From Chryseobacterium defluvii (GTDB taxonomy: Bacteria; Bacteroidota; Bacteroidia; Flavobacteriales; Weeksellaceae), in NCBI RefSeq assembly GCF_003634775.1, contig NZ_RBXB01000001.1, positions 930,001 through 994,000 on the forward strand: a stretch of 64,000 bases of DNA, given 5' to 3'. A program made the position numbers and the translations under genes. Numbering within the stretch: the stretch's first letter is position 1; every line of letters begins with the position of its first letter. Shown here in pieces: positions 42,319 through 54,050 of this stretch. Below the pieces are notes generated by a model, which worked only from the letters and a program-made list of their open reading frames with translations, made no database searches and was not told where the DNA came from.

Positions 42319-43926
42319 TTGAAAACCAAAAAATCTTATATAGTTTCTTTATTGGGATTTATCGGGCTGAATCTTCTTTCAGCCCAGGTAAATCCTTCCG
42401 GAAAACAGAGTACATCCTTTACCAATCCCATCATATGGGCTGATGCACCTGATTTATCGATTACCAGAAACGGAAGTGATTTTTACCTGATCAGTACCAC
42501 TATGCATCTGATGCCGGGAGCTCCGGTGATGCACTCCAGGGATCTGGTACATTGGGAAATGTCCGGGTATGTTTTTGATACCCTGAATGACAATTCAAAA
42601 TATGATTTACTGAACGGAACCGTTTACGGGAGAGGCCAATGGGCTTCTTCAATCCGCTATCATAAAGGGAAATACTATGTTTTGTTTTCTCCGAATGATG
42701 AACCTTTCAAATCTTATTTCTATGTGACTGATCATCCTGAAAAAGGAAAATGGAAATTGATCACCAGAACACGGCATTTTCATGATGCCTCACTGTTTTT
42801 CGATGATGATGACAAGGTATATGTTTTCACTTCCAACAAAGTTTTTGAACTGAGTCCTGATTGTAAAGAGGTCATAGGAAATCCGGATGGAACTGAAGTG
42901 TTTCAGAAAGATGCTTCGGAAACCGGACTTCTGGAAGGAAATCAGATCATCAAAAGAAACGGAAAATACTACATGATGATGATTTCATGGCCCAGAAACG
43001 GAAAACGCCGTCAGGTAGTCTACAGAGCGGATAAAGTGGCAGGCCCTTATGAGAAAAAGGTAATTCTGGAAGACAATTTTTTAGGATTTTCCTATGCAGG
43101 TCAGGGAGCTTTAATAGATGATAAGAACGGAAACTGGTATTCCCTTATTTTCCAAGACAGAAATGGGGTGGGGCGCGTCCCGATTTTATTGCCTGTTCAA
43201 TGGGAAAACGATTGGCCGGTCTTGGGAAATAATGGAAAAGTTCCTCTGAAAGGAGAAGTTCCTCTTCCACCATTCAAAGCAAAAAATCATCTGGTGGAAA
43301 GTGATGAGTTTTCTGACAAAAAAATGAAGATCCAGTGGCAGTGGAATCATAATCCGGTGAATGAAGCGTGGTCTTTATCCGAAAGAAAAGGATTTCTCAG
43401 ACTGAAAACCAGCAGAGTCGTAGACAATCTGTATGCGGCACCCAATACTTTAACCCAGAGAATGGAAGGTCCGACTTCTTCAGCGGTTGTCACGATGGAT
43501 CTTAAAGGAATGAAAGACGGAGATGTTGCAGGCTTCAGTGCTTTCAACGGTGATTCCGGAATCTTGTCAGTAGTGAAGGAAGGTGATGAAAAATTCATTA
43601 TTTTTTCAACCAATGAAGTAAGCCTGGACAGTAAAACAAAAGCCATTATTGGGGTTAAAAAAGAAGAGAAAAAACGGATTCCACTCAATTCGGATAAGGT
43701 TTCCCTTCGTATTGATGCCAATTTTAACCTCGGTAAAGATCTTGCAGACTTTTATTACAGTACCGATCAGAAGAACTGGACGGAAATGGCAAAAGACTAC
43801 AAAATGATTTTTGATTACCGTAGATTTTTTATGGGGTCGAAATTTGCAATTTTTAATTATGCCACTAAAAATACCGGAGGATTCATAGATGTGGATTTTT
43901 TCAAAATCAATGAAGCAGGAAAATGA
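42319..43926 (+). CDS. GH43 glycosidase (second), TTG start
   Basis: A 535-residue secreted GH43 enzyme: signal peptide KTKKSYIVSLLGFIGLNLLSAQ, base Asp45 in WADAPDLSITR (family consensus PDPS; here Leu replaces Pro), TMHLMPGAPVMHSRDLVHW, then FHDASLFFDDDDK and the acid Glu in GLLEGNQIIKRNGKYYMMM. A C-terminal sandwich domain covers about 315-535. The start must be TTG: an in-frame stop lies at 42307-42309 and there is no ATG before the signal peptide. Probably cuts xylosyl or arabinosyl linkages; exact specificity unknown. Confidence 0.9.
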   Translation: MKTKKSYIVSLLGFIGLNLLSAQVNPSGKQSTSFTNPIIWADAPDLSITRNGSDFYLISTTMHLMPGAPVMHSRDLVHWEMSGYVFDTLNDNSKYDLLNGTVYGRGQWASSIRYHKGKYYVLFSPNDEPFKSYFYVTDHPEKGKWKLITRTRHFHDASLFFDDDDKVYVFTSNKVFELSPDCKEVIGNPDGTEVFQKDASETGLLEGNQIIKRNGKYYMMMISWPRNGKRRQVVYRADKVAGPYEKKVILEDNFLGFSYAGQGALIDDKNGNWYSLIFQDRNGVGRVPILLPVQWENDWPVLGNNGKVPLKGEVPLPPFKAKNHLVESDEFSDKKMKIQWQWNHNPVNEAWSLSERKGFLRLKTSRVVDNLYAAPNTLTQRMEGPTSSAVVTMDLKGMKDGDVAGFSAFNGDSGILSVVKEGDEKFIIFSTNEVSLDSKTKAIIGVKKEEKKRIPLNSDKVSLRIDANFNLGKDLADFYYSTDQKNWTEMAKDYKMIFDYRRFFMGSKFAIFNYATKNTGGFIDVDFFKINEAGK

Positions 43927-43979
43927 AATAATATAAAAATCAGAAAGGCAAAGAAAAGTCTGCTGTAAATATATACATA

Positions 43980-44002
43980 AAATAATATGCTATTATTTTT
44001 TT
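43980..44002 (+). terminator. AT-only hairpin with T-run
   Basis: AAATAATA pairs with TATTATTT with a TGC loop at 43980-43998, followed by Ts. An all-AT stem makes it a weak terminator candidate between the second GH43 and the esterase. Confidence 0.4.
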
Positions 44003-44035
44003 ATCTGAAATAATAAGTGTTGAAAATACAAATAA

Positions 44036-44914
<879 letters not shown>

Positions 44915-44940
44915 AAGTTTACATCCAAATTCTCTGTTCT

Positions 44941-46323
44941 ATGAATATCCGCAAAATACATATCAGTTGCATTGCTATAGTAGGTTTATTTTCGATGGGA
45001 TTTGCTCAGAATCCTATCATTCAGACCAATTATACCGCAGACCCTGCACCGATGGTTTATAATGACAGACTGTATGTGTATACCACACACGATGAAGATG
45101 AGTCCACCTGGTTTACTATGAACGACTGGAAAGTCTATTCCACGAATGATATGGTCAATTGGACAGACCACGGAACGGTTCTTTCCTATAAAGATTTCGA
45201 TTGGGCAAAGCGTGATGCCTGGGCCGCACAATGCATAGAAAGGAATGGGAAATTTTTTATGTATGTTCCGATGTGGTCAAAAACCAATAACAAAGGCGCT
45301 ATAGGAGTTGCTGTCGGCGACAGTCCGTTTGGGCCTTTCCATGATCCATTGGGAAAACCTCTGGTTCAGAGCGAATGGGGAGATATTGATCCTACAGTTT
45401 TTGTGGATGATGAAGGCCAGGCCCATATGTACTGGGGAAATCCCAAATTGAAATATGTCAAGCTGAATGAAGATATGATTTCCTATTCCGGAAACATCAT
45501 AGAAGTTCCGATGACAGAAGAATCATTTGGAAAAAGAGATGGAAAACCCAATCCGGAAAGGCCAACAAAATATGAAGAAGGCCCGTGGCTGTACAAAAGA
45601 AAAAATCTGTATTATCTTTTCTGGCCGGGTGGTCCGCTTCCTGAATTCATAGGATATTCTACCAGCAAAACTGTGCAGGGCCCTTGGAAATATGGAGGAA
45701 TTATCATGCCTGCTGAAGGAAAGTCATTCACCAATCATCCCGGTGTTATTGATTTCCGGGGGAAAACCTATTTCTTTTATCACAATGGTGCGTTGCCTGG
45801 CGGAAGCGGGTTTACAAGATCGGTAAGCCTGGAAGAGCTTACTTTCAATAAAGATGGCTCTATTTCACCCTTTAAAATGACCAATGGAATTACAAAAGCT
45901 ATTGCTGCAGTTAATCCCTATTCGTTCAACCAGGCTGAAATGATTGCATGGTCAGAAAATGTAAAATCTTATCAGAATAAAGAGGCTGATGTTTTCATCA
46001 AAGCAAAGAAAAATGGGGCGTATACCAGTGTAAAGAATGTGGATTTCCGAAAAAAAGGAGCCGGTGCTTTCTCTGCAAGGATAGGAACTACCCATAACAG
46101 TGACATAACAATGACTATTCATCTGGATGCTGTGAACGGCCCGGTTGCCGCAATGGTAAAGGTCCCGCTGACGGGTGGGGATGATCGCTGGGAAACGGTA
46201 AAAGTTCAGATTACTGAAAAGATTGCCGGCATTCATGATCTGTATTTTGTATTCAATGGCAAAGCCTCAACAGATATTATGTATTTCGATTACTGGACCT
46301 TTCTTGAAAATAATGAGTTATGA
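44941..46323 (+). CDS. GH43 arabinofuranosidase with CBM6-like domain (third)
   Basis: A 460-residue secreted GH43 enzyme. Signal peptide [23 protein letters not shown], base Asp34 in [18 protein letters not shown], Asp in [14 protein letters not shown], acid Glu in [12 protein letters not shown]. The C-terminal about 130 residues ([20 protein letters not shown] and [12 protein letters not shown]) look like a CBM6-type sandwich. The arrangement matches arabinoxylan arabinofuranohydrolases. Its stop overlaps the next gene's start by 4 nt (ATGA). Confidence 0.9.
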   Translation: MNIRKIHISCIAIVGLFSMGFAQNPIIQTNYTADPAPMVYNDRLYVYTTHDEDESTWFTMNDWKVYSTNDMVNWTDHGTVLSYKDFDWAKRDAWAAQCIERNGKFFMYVPMWSKTNNKGAIGVAVGDSPFGPFHDPLGKPLVQSEWGDIDPTVFVDDEGQAHMYWGNPKLKYVKLNEDMISYSGNIIEVPMTEESFGKRDGKPNPERPTKYEEGPWLYKRKNLYYLFWPGGPLPEFIGYSTSKTVQGPWKYGGIIMPAEGKSFTNHPGVIDFRGKTYFFYHNGALPGGSGFTRSVSLEELTFNKDGSISPFKMTNGITKAIAAVNPYSFNQAEMIAWSENVKSYQNKEADVFIKAKKNGAYTSVKNVDFRKKGAGAFSARIGTTHNSDITMTIHLDAVNGPVAAMVKVPLTGGDDRWETVKVQITEKIAGIHDLYFVFNGKASTDIMYFDYWTFLENNEL

Positions 46324-48257
46324 GAAAAAAAGTTTTATATATCGTATTCAGCTTGTTTCTGATTAGCAAAAGCTTTGCGCAGGTAGCAGAAATTTCAAGC
46401 CCAGATGGACACCTGAAGCTTCATGTCTTTTCAGAAGATGGAAAGGCATTATATAATGTGATGCTTCAGGGAAAAATAATGCTTGAAAAATCCCCGCTGG
46501 GCCTGGTAACCAATGAGTCCGATTTTTCAAATAATCTGAAATTTACTGACAGCCAAAAAGACGTGGTTTCTAAGAAATACACAAACGCAAAGATCAAAAA
46601 ATATGAGATTGATTATAAGGCTAATACTTTATCGGTTAGTTTCATCAACGCAGACCAACATCAAATAAACATTGAATTTCAGGTAAGCAACAACAATATT
46701 GCTTTTCACTATAATATTCCACCAATGAAAGAACGGCTGAGTGTTGTGGTACAGTCAGAAATTACAGGTTATAGATTCCCGTCACAAACCACTACTTTTC
46801 TTTCACCTATGATGAAACCGATGACCGGATTTGCCCGCACAGCGCCAAGTTATGAAAGTGGCTATAAAGCAGATGCTGAACTGGGAATATCATCTGATTA
46901 CGGGTACGTTTTCCCTGGTCTTTTCCATATCGGAAATGAAGGTTGGGTATTGCTTTCCGAGACAGGAGTGAACAGTTCGTATTGTGCTTCACACCTTGAA
47001 ACCACAGCAGAAAAAAGCCTTTACAAAGTAGCCTATCCGAAAATTGCTGAAAATAACGGTTTCGGAAGTACTGGAGCAGCAGTCTCACTTCCCGGAAAAA
47101 CACCCTGGAGAACAATTACCGTGGGCAGTTCTTTGAAACCTGTCGTAGAAACCACCATTCCTTTTGATGTGGTAGATCCGATGTATGAGCCTTCACAGGA
47201 TTATCAGTTCGGAAAATCTACCTGGAGCTGGATTCTGTGGCAGGACAAAAGTATGAACTATGATGATCAGGTGAAATTCATAGATCTGGCTGCTGCGTTG
47301 AAATATCAGTTTATTCTTATCGATGCGCTTTGGGATAAAAATATTGGAAAAGAACGAATGAAAACCCTCGTTCAATATGCAAAATCCAGAAATGTAGGCG
47401 TGTTGCTCTGGTATAATTCCAATGGTGCGGCTAATGATGCGCCCATGGGGCCTAAAAATAAAATGAGCTCATCCGTTGAACGTAAAAAAGAAATGAAATG
47501 GCTGAAAGAAGCAGGAGTAAAGGGATTGAAAGTGGATTTCTTCGGAGGAGACAAACAGGAAACCATGCGTCTTTATGAAGATATTCTGTCCGATGCCAAT
47601 GATTATGGATTAACCATTATTTTTCACGGAGCCACTGTACCGAGAGGCTGGGAAGTGATGTACCCGAATTACGCAGGAAGCGAGGCCGTTCTTGCTTCAG
47701 AAATGCTGTATTTCTCAGAAGATGTACGCAAGGAGGAAGCTTTTTTTGCCACACTTCATCCTTTCATCAGAAATACAGTGGGAAGTATGGAATTCGGAGG
47801 AACTTTTCTCAATAAATACTTGACAGAATCCAACAGGGACAAAAATAAAAGACATACCACAGACGGATTTCAGCTGGCTACAGCAGTACTGTTTCAGAAT
47901 CCCGTTCAGATGTTTGGTATCATGCCGAATAACCTGACCGATGCTCCGGAATTTCAGCTCACCTTTATGAAAGAGGTTCCGACACTTTGGGATGAAACAG
48001 TTTTCATAGACGGTTATCCCGGAAAATATGCCGTGGTTGCGAGAAGACATGCGGATCAATGGTATGTGGTTGGCGTGAATGCTGAAAAACAATCCCAAAA
48101 GCTGAAAATAAAGCTTCCGATGTTTGCCGGAAAAACCGTAAAGCTTATCAATGATGATACGAAAGGAAATACATCAGAGAAAGAAGTAAAAATAAATGCA
48201 AAAGGAGATTTCAGCATTGAAGTACAGCCGCAGGGTGGTTTTACGCTGAAAGATTAA
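46320..48257 (+). CDS. GH97 glycosidase, retaining type
   Basis: A 645-residue secreted GH97 enzyme: signal peptide (ending ISKSFAQ), an N-terminal beta-super-sandwich (about 25-280), a TIM barrel (about 290-550) and a C-terminal sandwich. The barrel segment GLKVDFFGG carries Asp406 at the position of the nucleophile in retaining GH97 alpha-galactosidases; the inverting SusB branch has no carboxylate there. [16 protein letters not shown] is a family hallmark. So the likely activity is alpha-galactosidase or a related retaining exo-glycosidase that removes a xylan side group. It is translationally coupled to the GH43-CBM6 gene. Confidence 0.88.
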   Translation: MRKKVLYIVFSLFLISKSFAQVAEISSPDGHLKLHVFSEDGKALYNVMLQGKIMLEKSPLGLVTNESDFSNNLKFTDSQKDVVSKKYTNAKIKKYEIDYKANTLSVSFINADQHQINIEFQVSNNNIAFHYNIPPMKERLSVVVQSEITGYRFPSQTTTFLSPMMKPMTGFARTAPSYESGYKADAELGISSDYGYVFPGLFHIGNEGWVLLSETGVNSSYCASHLETTAEKSLYKVAYPKIAENNGFGSTGAAVSLPGKTPWRTITVGSSLKPVVETTIPFDVVDPMYEPSQDYQFGKSTWSWILWQDKSMNYDDQVKFIDLAAALKYQFILIDALWDKNIGKERMKTLVQYAKSRNVGVLLWYNSNGAANDAPMGPKNKMSSSVERKKEMKWLKEAGVKGLKVDFFGGDKQETMRLYEDILSDANDYGLTIIFHGATVPRGWEVMYPNYAGSEAVLASEMLYFSEDVRKEEAFFATLHPFIRNTVGSMEFGGTFLNKYLTESNRDKNKRHTTDGFQLATAVLFQNPVQMFGIMPNNLTDAPEFQLTFMKEVPTLWDETVFIDGYPGKYAVVARRHADQWYVVGVNAEKQSQKLKIKLPMFAGKTVKLINDDTKGNTSEKEVKINAKGDFSIEVQPQGGFTLKD

Positions 48258-48345
48258 TCTGCGTAAATCTTAAGTTTTCAAAGCCTGCAAGGTTTGAATT
48301 GAGTAAAAAGAACACAGAGTTTCTTAAAATTAAATAAAACTGATT

Positions 48346-50868
48346 ATGAATCACCTGAAAATATTTGTCGTTGTTGTGTTGTTTGGGTTTTGTCTAAAGA
48401 TCCATGCTGCAGAACCGTTTATCAGCACTGAGAAAAATCCCGGAAATATTATTTTAAAAGCAAAAACGCTCAATCTTTCTATTTTTGCGGGCTCCGGAAC
48501 AGATCAGGGGATTATGAGAGCCGTAAAAAATCTGCAAACTGACTTTCAGAAAGTGACAGGAGAACAGCCGGTAATTCTTAACCAGATTTCAGGAATGCAG
48601 TCTCCTTTACTGATTATAGGAACTGTTGGGACAAAATCTGTCATTGATGATTTAATCAGGCAGAAAAAGCTTGATGGAAAAGCATTAATAGGGAAAAGGG
48701 AAAAATATATCATTCAGAATGTCAGTAATCCTTTTCCGGGAGTTTCTGAAGCCATTGTGATTGCGGGAAGTGATAAAAGGGGAACCATTTATGGGATTTA
48801 TGAAATGTCTCAGCAGATAGGCGTTTCACCATGGTATTATTGGGCAGATGTTCCGGTTCAGGTAAAAGAAAATTTATATTTCAAAAAAGGAATGTATACC
48901 GATGGTGAACCTGCTGTAGAATACCGTGGTATTTTCCTTAACGATGAAGAACCTTCACTTGGAGGATGGGCAAGAGCAACATTTGGAGGAGTAAATAGTC
49001 AATTTTACGAGAAAGTTTTTGAGCTGATTCTTCGCCTTAAAGGAAACTATATCTGGCCGGCGATGTGGGGGAAAGCGTTTTATGACGATGATGCTCTGAG
49101 CGGTTCGCTGGCCAATGAAATGGGTATTGTCATGGGAACTTCCCACCATGAGCCTATGGCTTTGGCACAGACCGACTGGCACAGGTATATCAAAAAAAAT
49201 AACCTCCCGAATGTCTGGGATTATGCTAAAAATGCAGAAGTGCTGCAAAAATTCTGGAAATCCGGAATGGAAAGAAGCAAAAACCGGGAAAAGCTCGTTA
49301 CGATAGGAATGCGTGGTGACGGCGACGAAGCGATGGGAGAGGGAACCAATATTTCCCTTCTGGAAAAAATTGTAAAAGACCAGCGTAAAATTATTGCTGA
49401 GGTTACCGGGAAAAAAGCTGATAAAACCCCTCAGGTATGGGCATTGTATAAAGAAGTTCAGGATTATTATGATAAAGGAATGCGGGTTCCGGATGATGTG
49501 ATCCTGCTGTTCTGTGATGATAACTGGGGGAATGTAAGAAAGCTTCCCGACCTTTCAAAACCTTTACATAAAGGTGGATACGGAATCTACTATCATTTCG
49601 ATTATGTGGGCGGACCCAGAAATTCCAAATGGATCAACATCAGTCCCATCCAGAGAGTCTGGGAACAAATGAACCTTTCTTATGAACACAAAGTCGACAA
49701 GCTTTGGATCGTCAATGTAGGAGATTTAAAACCGATGGAGTTTCCGATCAGTTTTTTTCTGGAAATGGCTTGGAATCCAAAGCAGTTTAATACTAAAAAT
49801 CTTTTCGGGTATACCGAAAAATGGGTTGCTCAGCAGTTTGGAGATAAACACGCAAAAGAAATTGCCGGGATGATTAATCTTTATGCCAAATATAACAGAA
49901 GAGTAACGCCTGAAACCCTTGACAGCAAAACGTACAGCCTTCAGAATTATCATGAATTTGAAACTGTTTTAAATGATTACAAAGCATTGACAGTAGAAGC
50001 CCTACGGTTAAAAGAGCAGATTCCTGCTGAATATCAGGATGCCTATTATCAGTTGGTTTTGTACCCGATTGATGCCTGTAGTAATTTATACGAAATGTAC
50101 TATGTGGTGGCAAAAAACAGGGAGCTGTCAGCGAAAAAAGATCCGGGAGCCAATTTCTACGCGGATAAAGTGAAGGCATGCTTTGATAGGAACGCTTATC
50201 TGGACAACCAATACAACAATGTGATCGCCGGAGGAAAATGGAAACATATGATGGATCAGATGAGGATAGGATACAAAAGCTGGGCGGACGGAAAAGAAAA
50301 TATAATGCCTGAAGTCACCTATATTTCTGAAGCCGAGATTCCCAAAGAAAAAGTATTTCAGGAAAAAAACGGCTATGTATCCATTGAAGCGGAACACTTT
50401 GCAAGGCTTCATCAATCAGACAGAATCCATTGGGAAGTGATTCCTGATTTTGGAAAAACAAAATCCGGGGTAACAACCTTTCCGCAGAGTGCTTATCCAA
50501 AAGCTGATGAAAATATCTGGCTGGAATATGATATTAACTTTGAATCCAAAGGTGAATTTGACGTTGAACTTCTTTTAGCACCTACTTTAAATTTTAATCA
50601 TAATAAAGGACTTCGATATGAAATTTCATTGGATAATCAGCCTGCACAGGTCGTGAATTTCAACGGCCATTATAAAGGAGAATTGGGAAAATGGCAGTCC
50701 GAACATATTATTAAATCCGTAACAAAGCATTTGATTCAAAAGGCAGGAAAATATACTTTACGCTTCAGAGTGCTTGAACCTGGCATTGTCCTGGAAAAAA
50801 TATTGATCAATACCGGAGGTTTAAAACCTTCTTATCTGGGTGCTCCCGAAAGCGAAATACTTCACTAA
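48346..50868 (+). CDS. GH115 xylan alpha-1,2-glucuronidase
   Basis: An 840-residue secreted GH115 enzyme that removes glucuronate or 4-O-methylglucuronate from internal or terminal xylose units. Signal peptide ends LKIHAA. The order is an N-terminal alpha/beta domain (about 30-180, VIAGSDKRGTIYGIYEMSQQIG), the TIM barrel with EYRGIFLNDEEPSLGGW, NYIWPAMWGKAFYDDDALSG, HHEPMALAQ, GMRGDGDEAMG and FCDDNWGN, helical domains, and a C-terminal beta-sandwich (about 690-840). These segments are diagnostic for the family. Its product feeds the UxaC pathway. Confidence 0.95.
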   Translation: MNHLKIFVVVVLFGFCLKIHAAEPFISTEKNPGNIILKAKTLNLSIFAGSGTDQGIMRAVKNLQTDFQKVTGEQPVILNQISGMQSPLLIIGTVGTKSVIDDLIRQKKLDGKALIGKREKYIIQNVSNPFPGVSEAIVIAGSDKRGTIYGIYEMSQQIGVSPWYYWADVPVQVKENLYFKKGMYTDGEPAVEYRGIFLNDEEPSLGGWARATFGGVNSQFYEKVFELILRLKGNYIWPAMWGKAFYDDDALSGSLANEMGIVMGTSHHEPMALAQTDWHRYIKKNNLPNVWDYAKNAEVLQKFWKSGMERSKNREKLVTIGMRGDGDEAMGEGTNISLLEKIVKDQRKIIAEVTGKKADKTPQVWALYKEVQDYYDKGMRVPDDVILLFCDDNWGNVRKLPDLSKPLHKGGYGIYYHFDYVGGPRNSKWINISPIQRVWEQMNLSYEHKVDKLWIVNVGDLKPMEFPISFFLEMAWNPKQFNTKNLFGYTEKWVAQQFGDKHAKEIAGMINLYAKYNRRVTPETLDSKTYSLQNYHEFETVLNDYKALTVEALRLKEQIPAEYQDAYYQLVLYPIDACSNLYEMYYVVAKNRELSAKKDPGANFYADKVKACFDRNAYLDNQYNNVIAGGKWKHMMDQMRIGYKSWADGKENIMPEVTYISEAEIPKEKVFQEKNGYVSIEAEHFARLHQSDRIHWEVIPDFGKTKSGVTTFPQSAYPKADENIWLEYDINFESKGEFDVELLLAPTLNFNHNKGLRYEISLDNQPAQVVNFNGHYKGELGKWQSEHIIKSVTKHLIQKAGKYTLRFRVLEPGIVLEKILINTGGLKPSYLGAPESEILH

Positions 50869-51134
50869 ATGACAATACTAATAACAAAAAACACTTTAAT
50901 TATGAATCAGTAATCTCAATTTACATTCCAATCTAAAATACAGTTCCCTGACAGAGAATGAAGAAAAAGAACAGCGGATGATTTTGTAAGCAACTTTATT
51001 TAACAGATCGCTGCCTGATATAATTCGGGGTATTTCCTGATGGGTTTTTGAAAATTAACTGTCTTGAGAGGGAGTCTATTGCCCTCATTTCAATCGTTTA
51101 TACCTGCAATCACGAATATTTAAACCAAAACATT

Positions 51135-53873
51135 ATGAAAAAATTTTTAAGTCTTGTTGCTATTTATTCTATGGCCTTGTTTTTCAGTGGTATGTTGTAT
51201 GGGCAGCTTACTACGGTAAAAATTGACAAGAATATTACGTATCAGAAAATAAAAGGATTCGGAGGATTTGTCTGCAGTCCCCAGTTTGCCTATAACCATA
51301 TGTCTACATCAGAAATTCAGACGCTTTGGGGCGCTTCCAGCGAAGGTGGATATAACATTATGAGATTATATATTCCCGAGAACAGCAGTAACTGGAGTTC
51401 CGTATTAGCTACAGCACAGCTTGCCAAATCTATGGGGCTTACCATTTTTGCCTCTCCGTGGACAATGCCTGCAGCCTGGAAAACCAATAACCACGTAAAT
51501 GCCGTGTATACTGATGCCAACGGCGTACAGCAGATAGGATATCTGAAAACCGAAAATTATCAGGATTATGCCCTTTATCTCAACAGTTTTGTTACCTATC
51601 TTCAGAATAACGGAGTAGATCTTGATTATATTTCCATTCAAAATGAGCCGGATGAAATGGCACAGTATCAGGGATGTATCTGGACGCCGGCTCAAATTAC
51701 TACTTTTATTAAAAATTACGGACATCTTATCAACTGCAAAGTCATTGCCCCGGAAAGCGTAGGATTTACAGATAATTTTGCCGGTGCTTTGCTGGATCCC
51801 GCGGCAATGGCTAATTTTGAAGTCTATGGAGGTCATCAATATGGACTCATCCAGTCTACATACAAGCAATTCCAGAATTACAACAAAGAAATCTGGCAGA
51901 CAGAATATTTGATCAACTGGAATTCTTCATCCACACAGCCGGCCCGTGATTTCAGCTGGAATACAGACGCATTTACTTTTGCCAGCAGTGTCAACAATGC
52001 TTTATTAGGCAATATCAATGCATGGATCCATTATTCTGCCAAACGTTATTACGGTTTAATGGGTGACGGAACTTACGGAACTCCCGCAGGCGTAATGACC
52101 AAAAGAGGCTATATCCTTTCACATTATGCCAAGTATACAACAGGAAAGACGAGAATAGAGGCAAAATGGGATGACAAAACCGGTGTTTTACAAGGCTCTT
52201 CCTATATTTCCCAGGATGGAAATCAGGTTGTTCTTATGGTGATCAATCCTTCTCAGAATGCCTATAGTTTGAAGGTTGATCTGCCTTTTTATACGACTTC
52301 AGGAACAAAAATCCTTACCAATACACAATCCAATATGGTGAGCACGCCTGTTTCTATAAGTACGCCAACATTCCGGCCTAATGCTGATATCAACCCTTCC
52401 AGTGTCATGACTTTTGTTTTTAATAAAAGCGGTGACAGGCCTGCGTCTCTGATGACAGGCGGTGATATCCATTATAATAAAATTGAAACACAGACTCCTA
52501 CCAATACAGCTTTTGGGACGGGATTCAATATAAGCAATACAACGGTGACGTTCTCCAATCCAAGTCCTCTTATCAGTAATAATATGACTGCAGCTAACGG
52601 ATATCTTCAGCTTAATGACAGGTACAATAAACTGATCCTGCATGTAAACAGCTATACAACTGCGGGGCAAAGCTATTCAGACAATACAACTTTATATTAT
52701 GTCAACAGTCAAGGGGTAACAAAATCGTATAATTATGGCAAGATTAATTTTCCACAGGGAGGAAATTTTGATATCACATTCGATATTTCAAGGCAGGTGC
52801 TTACAGACGGTTGCAAAGGAATTTTAGGATTGAGAAATTCCAATTATAGCTCTGTGCTTACGCTTAATCTGGGAGATGTTTATTTCAATGTAGGAAATGA
52901 AATTGCTTCAAAATTCGGAGGAACTTATTCCGCTAGTGACAGCTATCTGATGGATGCCCTGGAAAATGGCTACTACACTTCTGTGGACTTCGGAAATGCA
53001 GCAGGAGTTACTTCCTCCAATAACTGGCAGCCTATGAGTGCAAACACTAACAGCATTTATTATGTGAATGCAAATGTAAGTTCATCTGCCAATAATGTGA
53101 TTTCAGGTACAGCCTGTTCAAATCTTGTCCTTTCCGGTCAGGGTAAGGATTTTCAGGTGCCGTTTAACTTTACAGCCAATACAGCTTCTTACAGCCGTAC
53201 ATTTAATGGTTACGATGTGCTGATCTTACCATTCCAGGCTAATATTCCATCCGGAGTTACTGCTTATACGATGTCACCCGGAGTAAGCAATATCAGCTGT
53301 ACCGCAATTTCAAATGGAATCATTCCTGCGAATACTCCGGTAATCATCAATGCAACAGGGAATATTACTTTCAGTGGCTCAGGGAATGTTTCCACACCTA
53401 AAGCAATCACGGTCAATCAGATGAACGGAGTCTATCAGAGCATCAAAGTTCCGGCTAATGCTTATGTTCTGAAAACAGAAAACGGAGTAACAGGCTTCTA
53501 TAAAGTAACTGCCGGAAGTGAGCCTGTAATAGGATCTTTCAAAGCTTATCTTACAGAAGAGAATACCTATTCTGCCAACGTTCTTCCTTTAAACTTTGGA
53601 CTGTTAAGCACCAGAAATATTTCGGTTGAAGCCAAAAAAGGAAGTGTGAAAATATACCCTAATCCGGTAAAAGCAGATCTTTTCATTGATTCTGATTTTT
53701 CAGAAGCTGCAGCTGCTATTTTTGACGGAAGGGGAAGTGTCATCAGATCCGGATTGAAAATAGATTCAGGGAAAAACCATATGAATGTGGCAGATTTCCC
53801 GGCCGGTATTTACTTTATTGAGGTCACTCATAAAAATAGCACGGTGTTAAAACAAAAATTTGTCAAAGAGTAA
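51135..53873 (+). CDS. T9SS-exported GH30 glucuronoxylanase
   Basis: A 912-residue protein whose open frame continues upstream to TTG 51048; ATG 51135 begins the signal peptide (ending SGMLYG). The GH30 barrel and side sandwich (about 25-430) have the acid Glu171 in SIQNEPDEM and nucleophile Glu257 in IWQTEYLI. About 400 residues of beta-rich sequence follow with no domain I can name. The C-terminal T9SS type A sorting domain has KKGSVKIYPNPVKADL and FPAGIYFIEVTHKN. It is the only clear endo-xylanase in the locus, and the only enzyme with a T9SS signal, so it probably acts first, at the cell surface or outside. Confidence 0.9.
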   Translation: MKKFLSLVAIYSMALFFSGMLYGQLTTVKIDKNITYQKIKGFGGFVCSPQFAYNHMSTSEIQTLWGASSEGGYNIMRLYIPENSSNWSSVLATAQLAKSMGLTIFASPWTMPAAWKTNNHVNAVYTDANGVQQIGYLKTENYQDYALYLNSFVTYLQNNGVDLDYISIQNEPDEMAQYQGCIWTPAQITTFIKNYGHLINCKVIAPESVGFTDNFAGALLDPAAMANFEVYGGHQYGLIQSTYKQFQNYNKEIWQTEYLINWNSSSTQPARDFSWNTDAFTFASSVNNALLGNINAWIHYSAKRYYGLMGDGTYGTPAGVMTKRGYILSHYAKYTTGKTRIEAKWDDKTGVLQGSSYISQDGNQVVLMVINPSQNAYSLKVDLPFYTTSGTKILTNTQSNMVSTPVSISTPTFRPNADINPSSVMTFVFNKSGDRPASLMTGGDIHYNKIETQTPTNTAFGTGFNISNTTVTFSNPSPLISNNMTAANGYLQLNDRYNKLILHVNSYTTAGQSYSDNTTLYYVNSQGVTKSYNYGKINFPQGGNFDITFDISRQVLTDGCKGILGLRNSNYSSVLTLNLGDVYFNVGNEIASKFGGTYSASDSYLMDALENGYYTSVDFGNAAGVTSSNNWQPMSANTNSIYYVNANVSSSANNVISGTACSNLVLSGQGKDFQVPFNFTANTASYSRTFNGYDVLILPFQANIPSGVTAYTMSPGVSNISCTAISNGIIPANTPVIINATGNITFSGSGNVSTPKAITVNQMNGVYQSIKVPANAYVLKTENGVTGFYKVTAGSEPVIGSFKAYLTEENTYSANVLPLNFGLLSTRNISVEAKKGSVKIYPNPVKADLFIDSDFSEAAAAIFDGRGSVIRSGLKIDSGKNHMNVADFPAGIYFIEVTHKNSTVLKQKFVKE

Positions 53874-53882
53874 ATTGAACCC

Positions 53883-53915
53883 AAAGCCATCATGACAATA
53901 GCTTATGATGGCTTT
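53883..53915 (+). terminator. Hairpin after GH30 gene
   Basis: AAAGCCATCAT at 53883-53893 pairs perfectly with ATGATGGCTTT at 53905-53915. The T-run is short, but position right after the stop favours a terminator. Confidence 0.65.
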
Positions 53916-53980
53916 ATCCATATCCATCCGATGATGGGAGAATAAAGATTGAAACAGAGAAGCATTAAAATAATATACAC

Positions 53981-54050
53981 GGTCATCTGTGAAAATCCGT
54001 GAAATCTGTAGTTAAAAATTATTAACCGCAAAAGCCACAAAAGCTTTTAG
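53981..54050. repeat. Dispersed intergenic repeat of Flavobacteriia type
   Basis: Contains TCATCTGTGAAAATCCGTG, then AAATCTGTAGTTAAA and later AACCGCAAAAGCCACAAAAG. Close variants of these two blocks recur between genes in Chryseobacterium-type genomes (recalled). No open frame is present. Confidence 0.5.

Noticed and set aside
51048..51134. TTG-started extension of the GH30 protein
   Set aside because: It would place 29 unrelated residues before an intact signal peptide; ATG 51135 is preferred.
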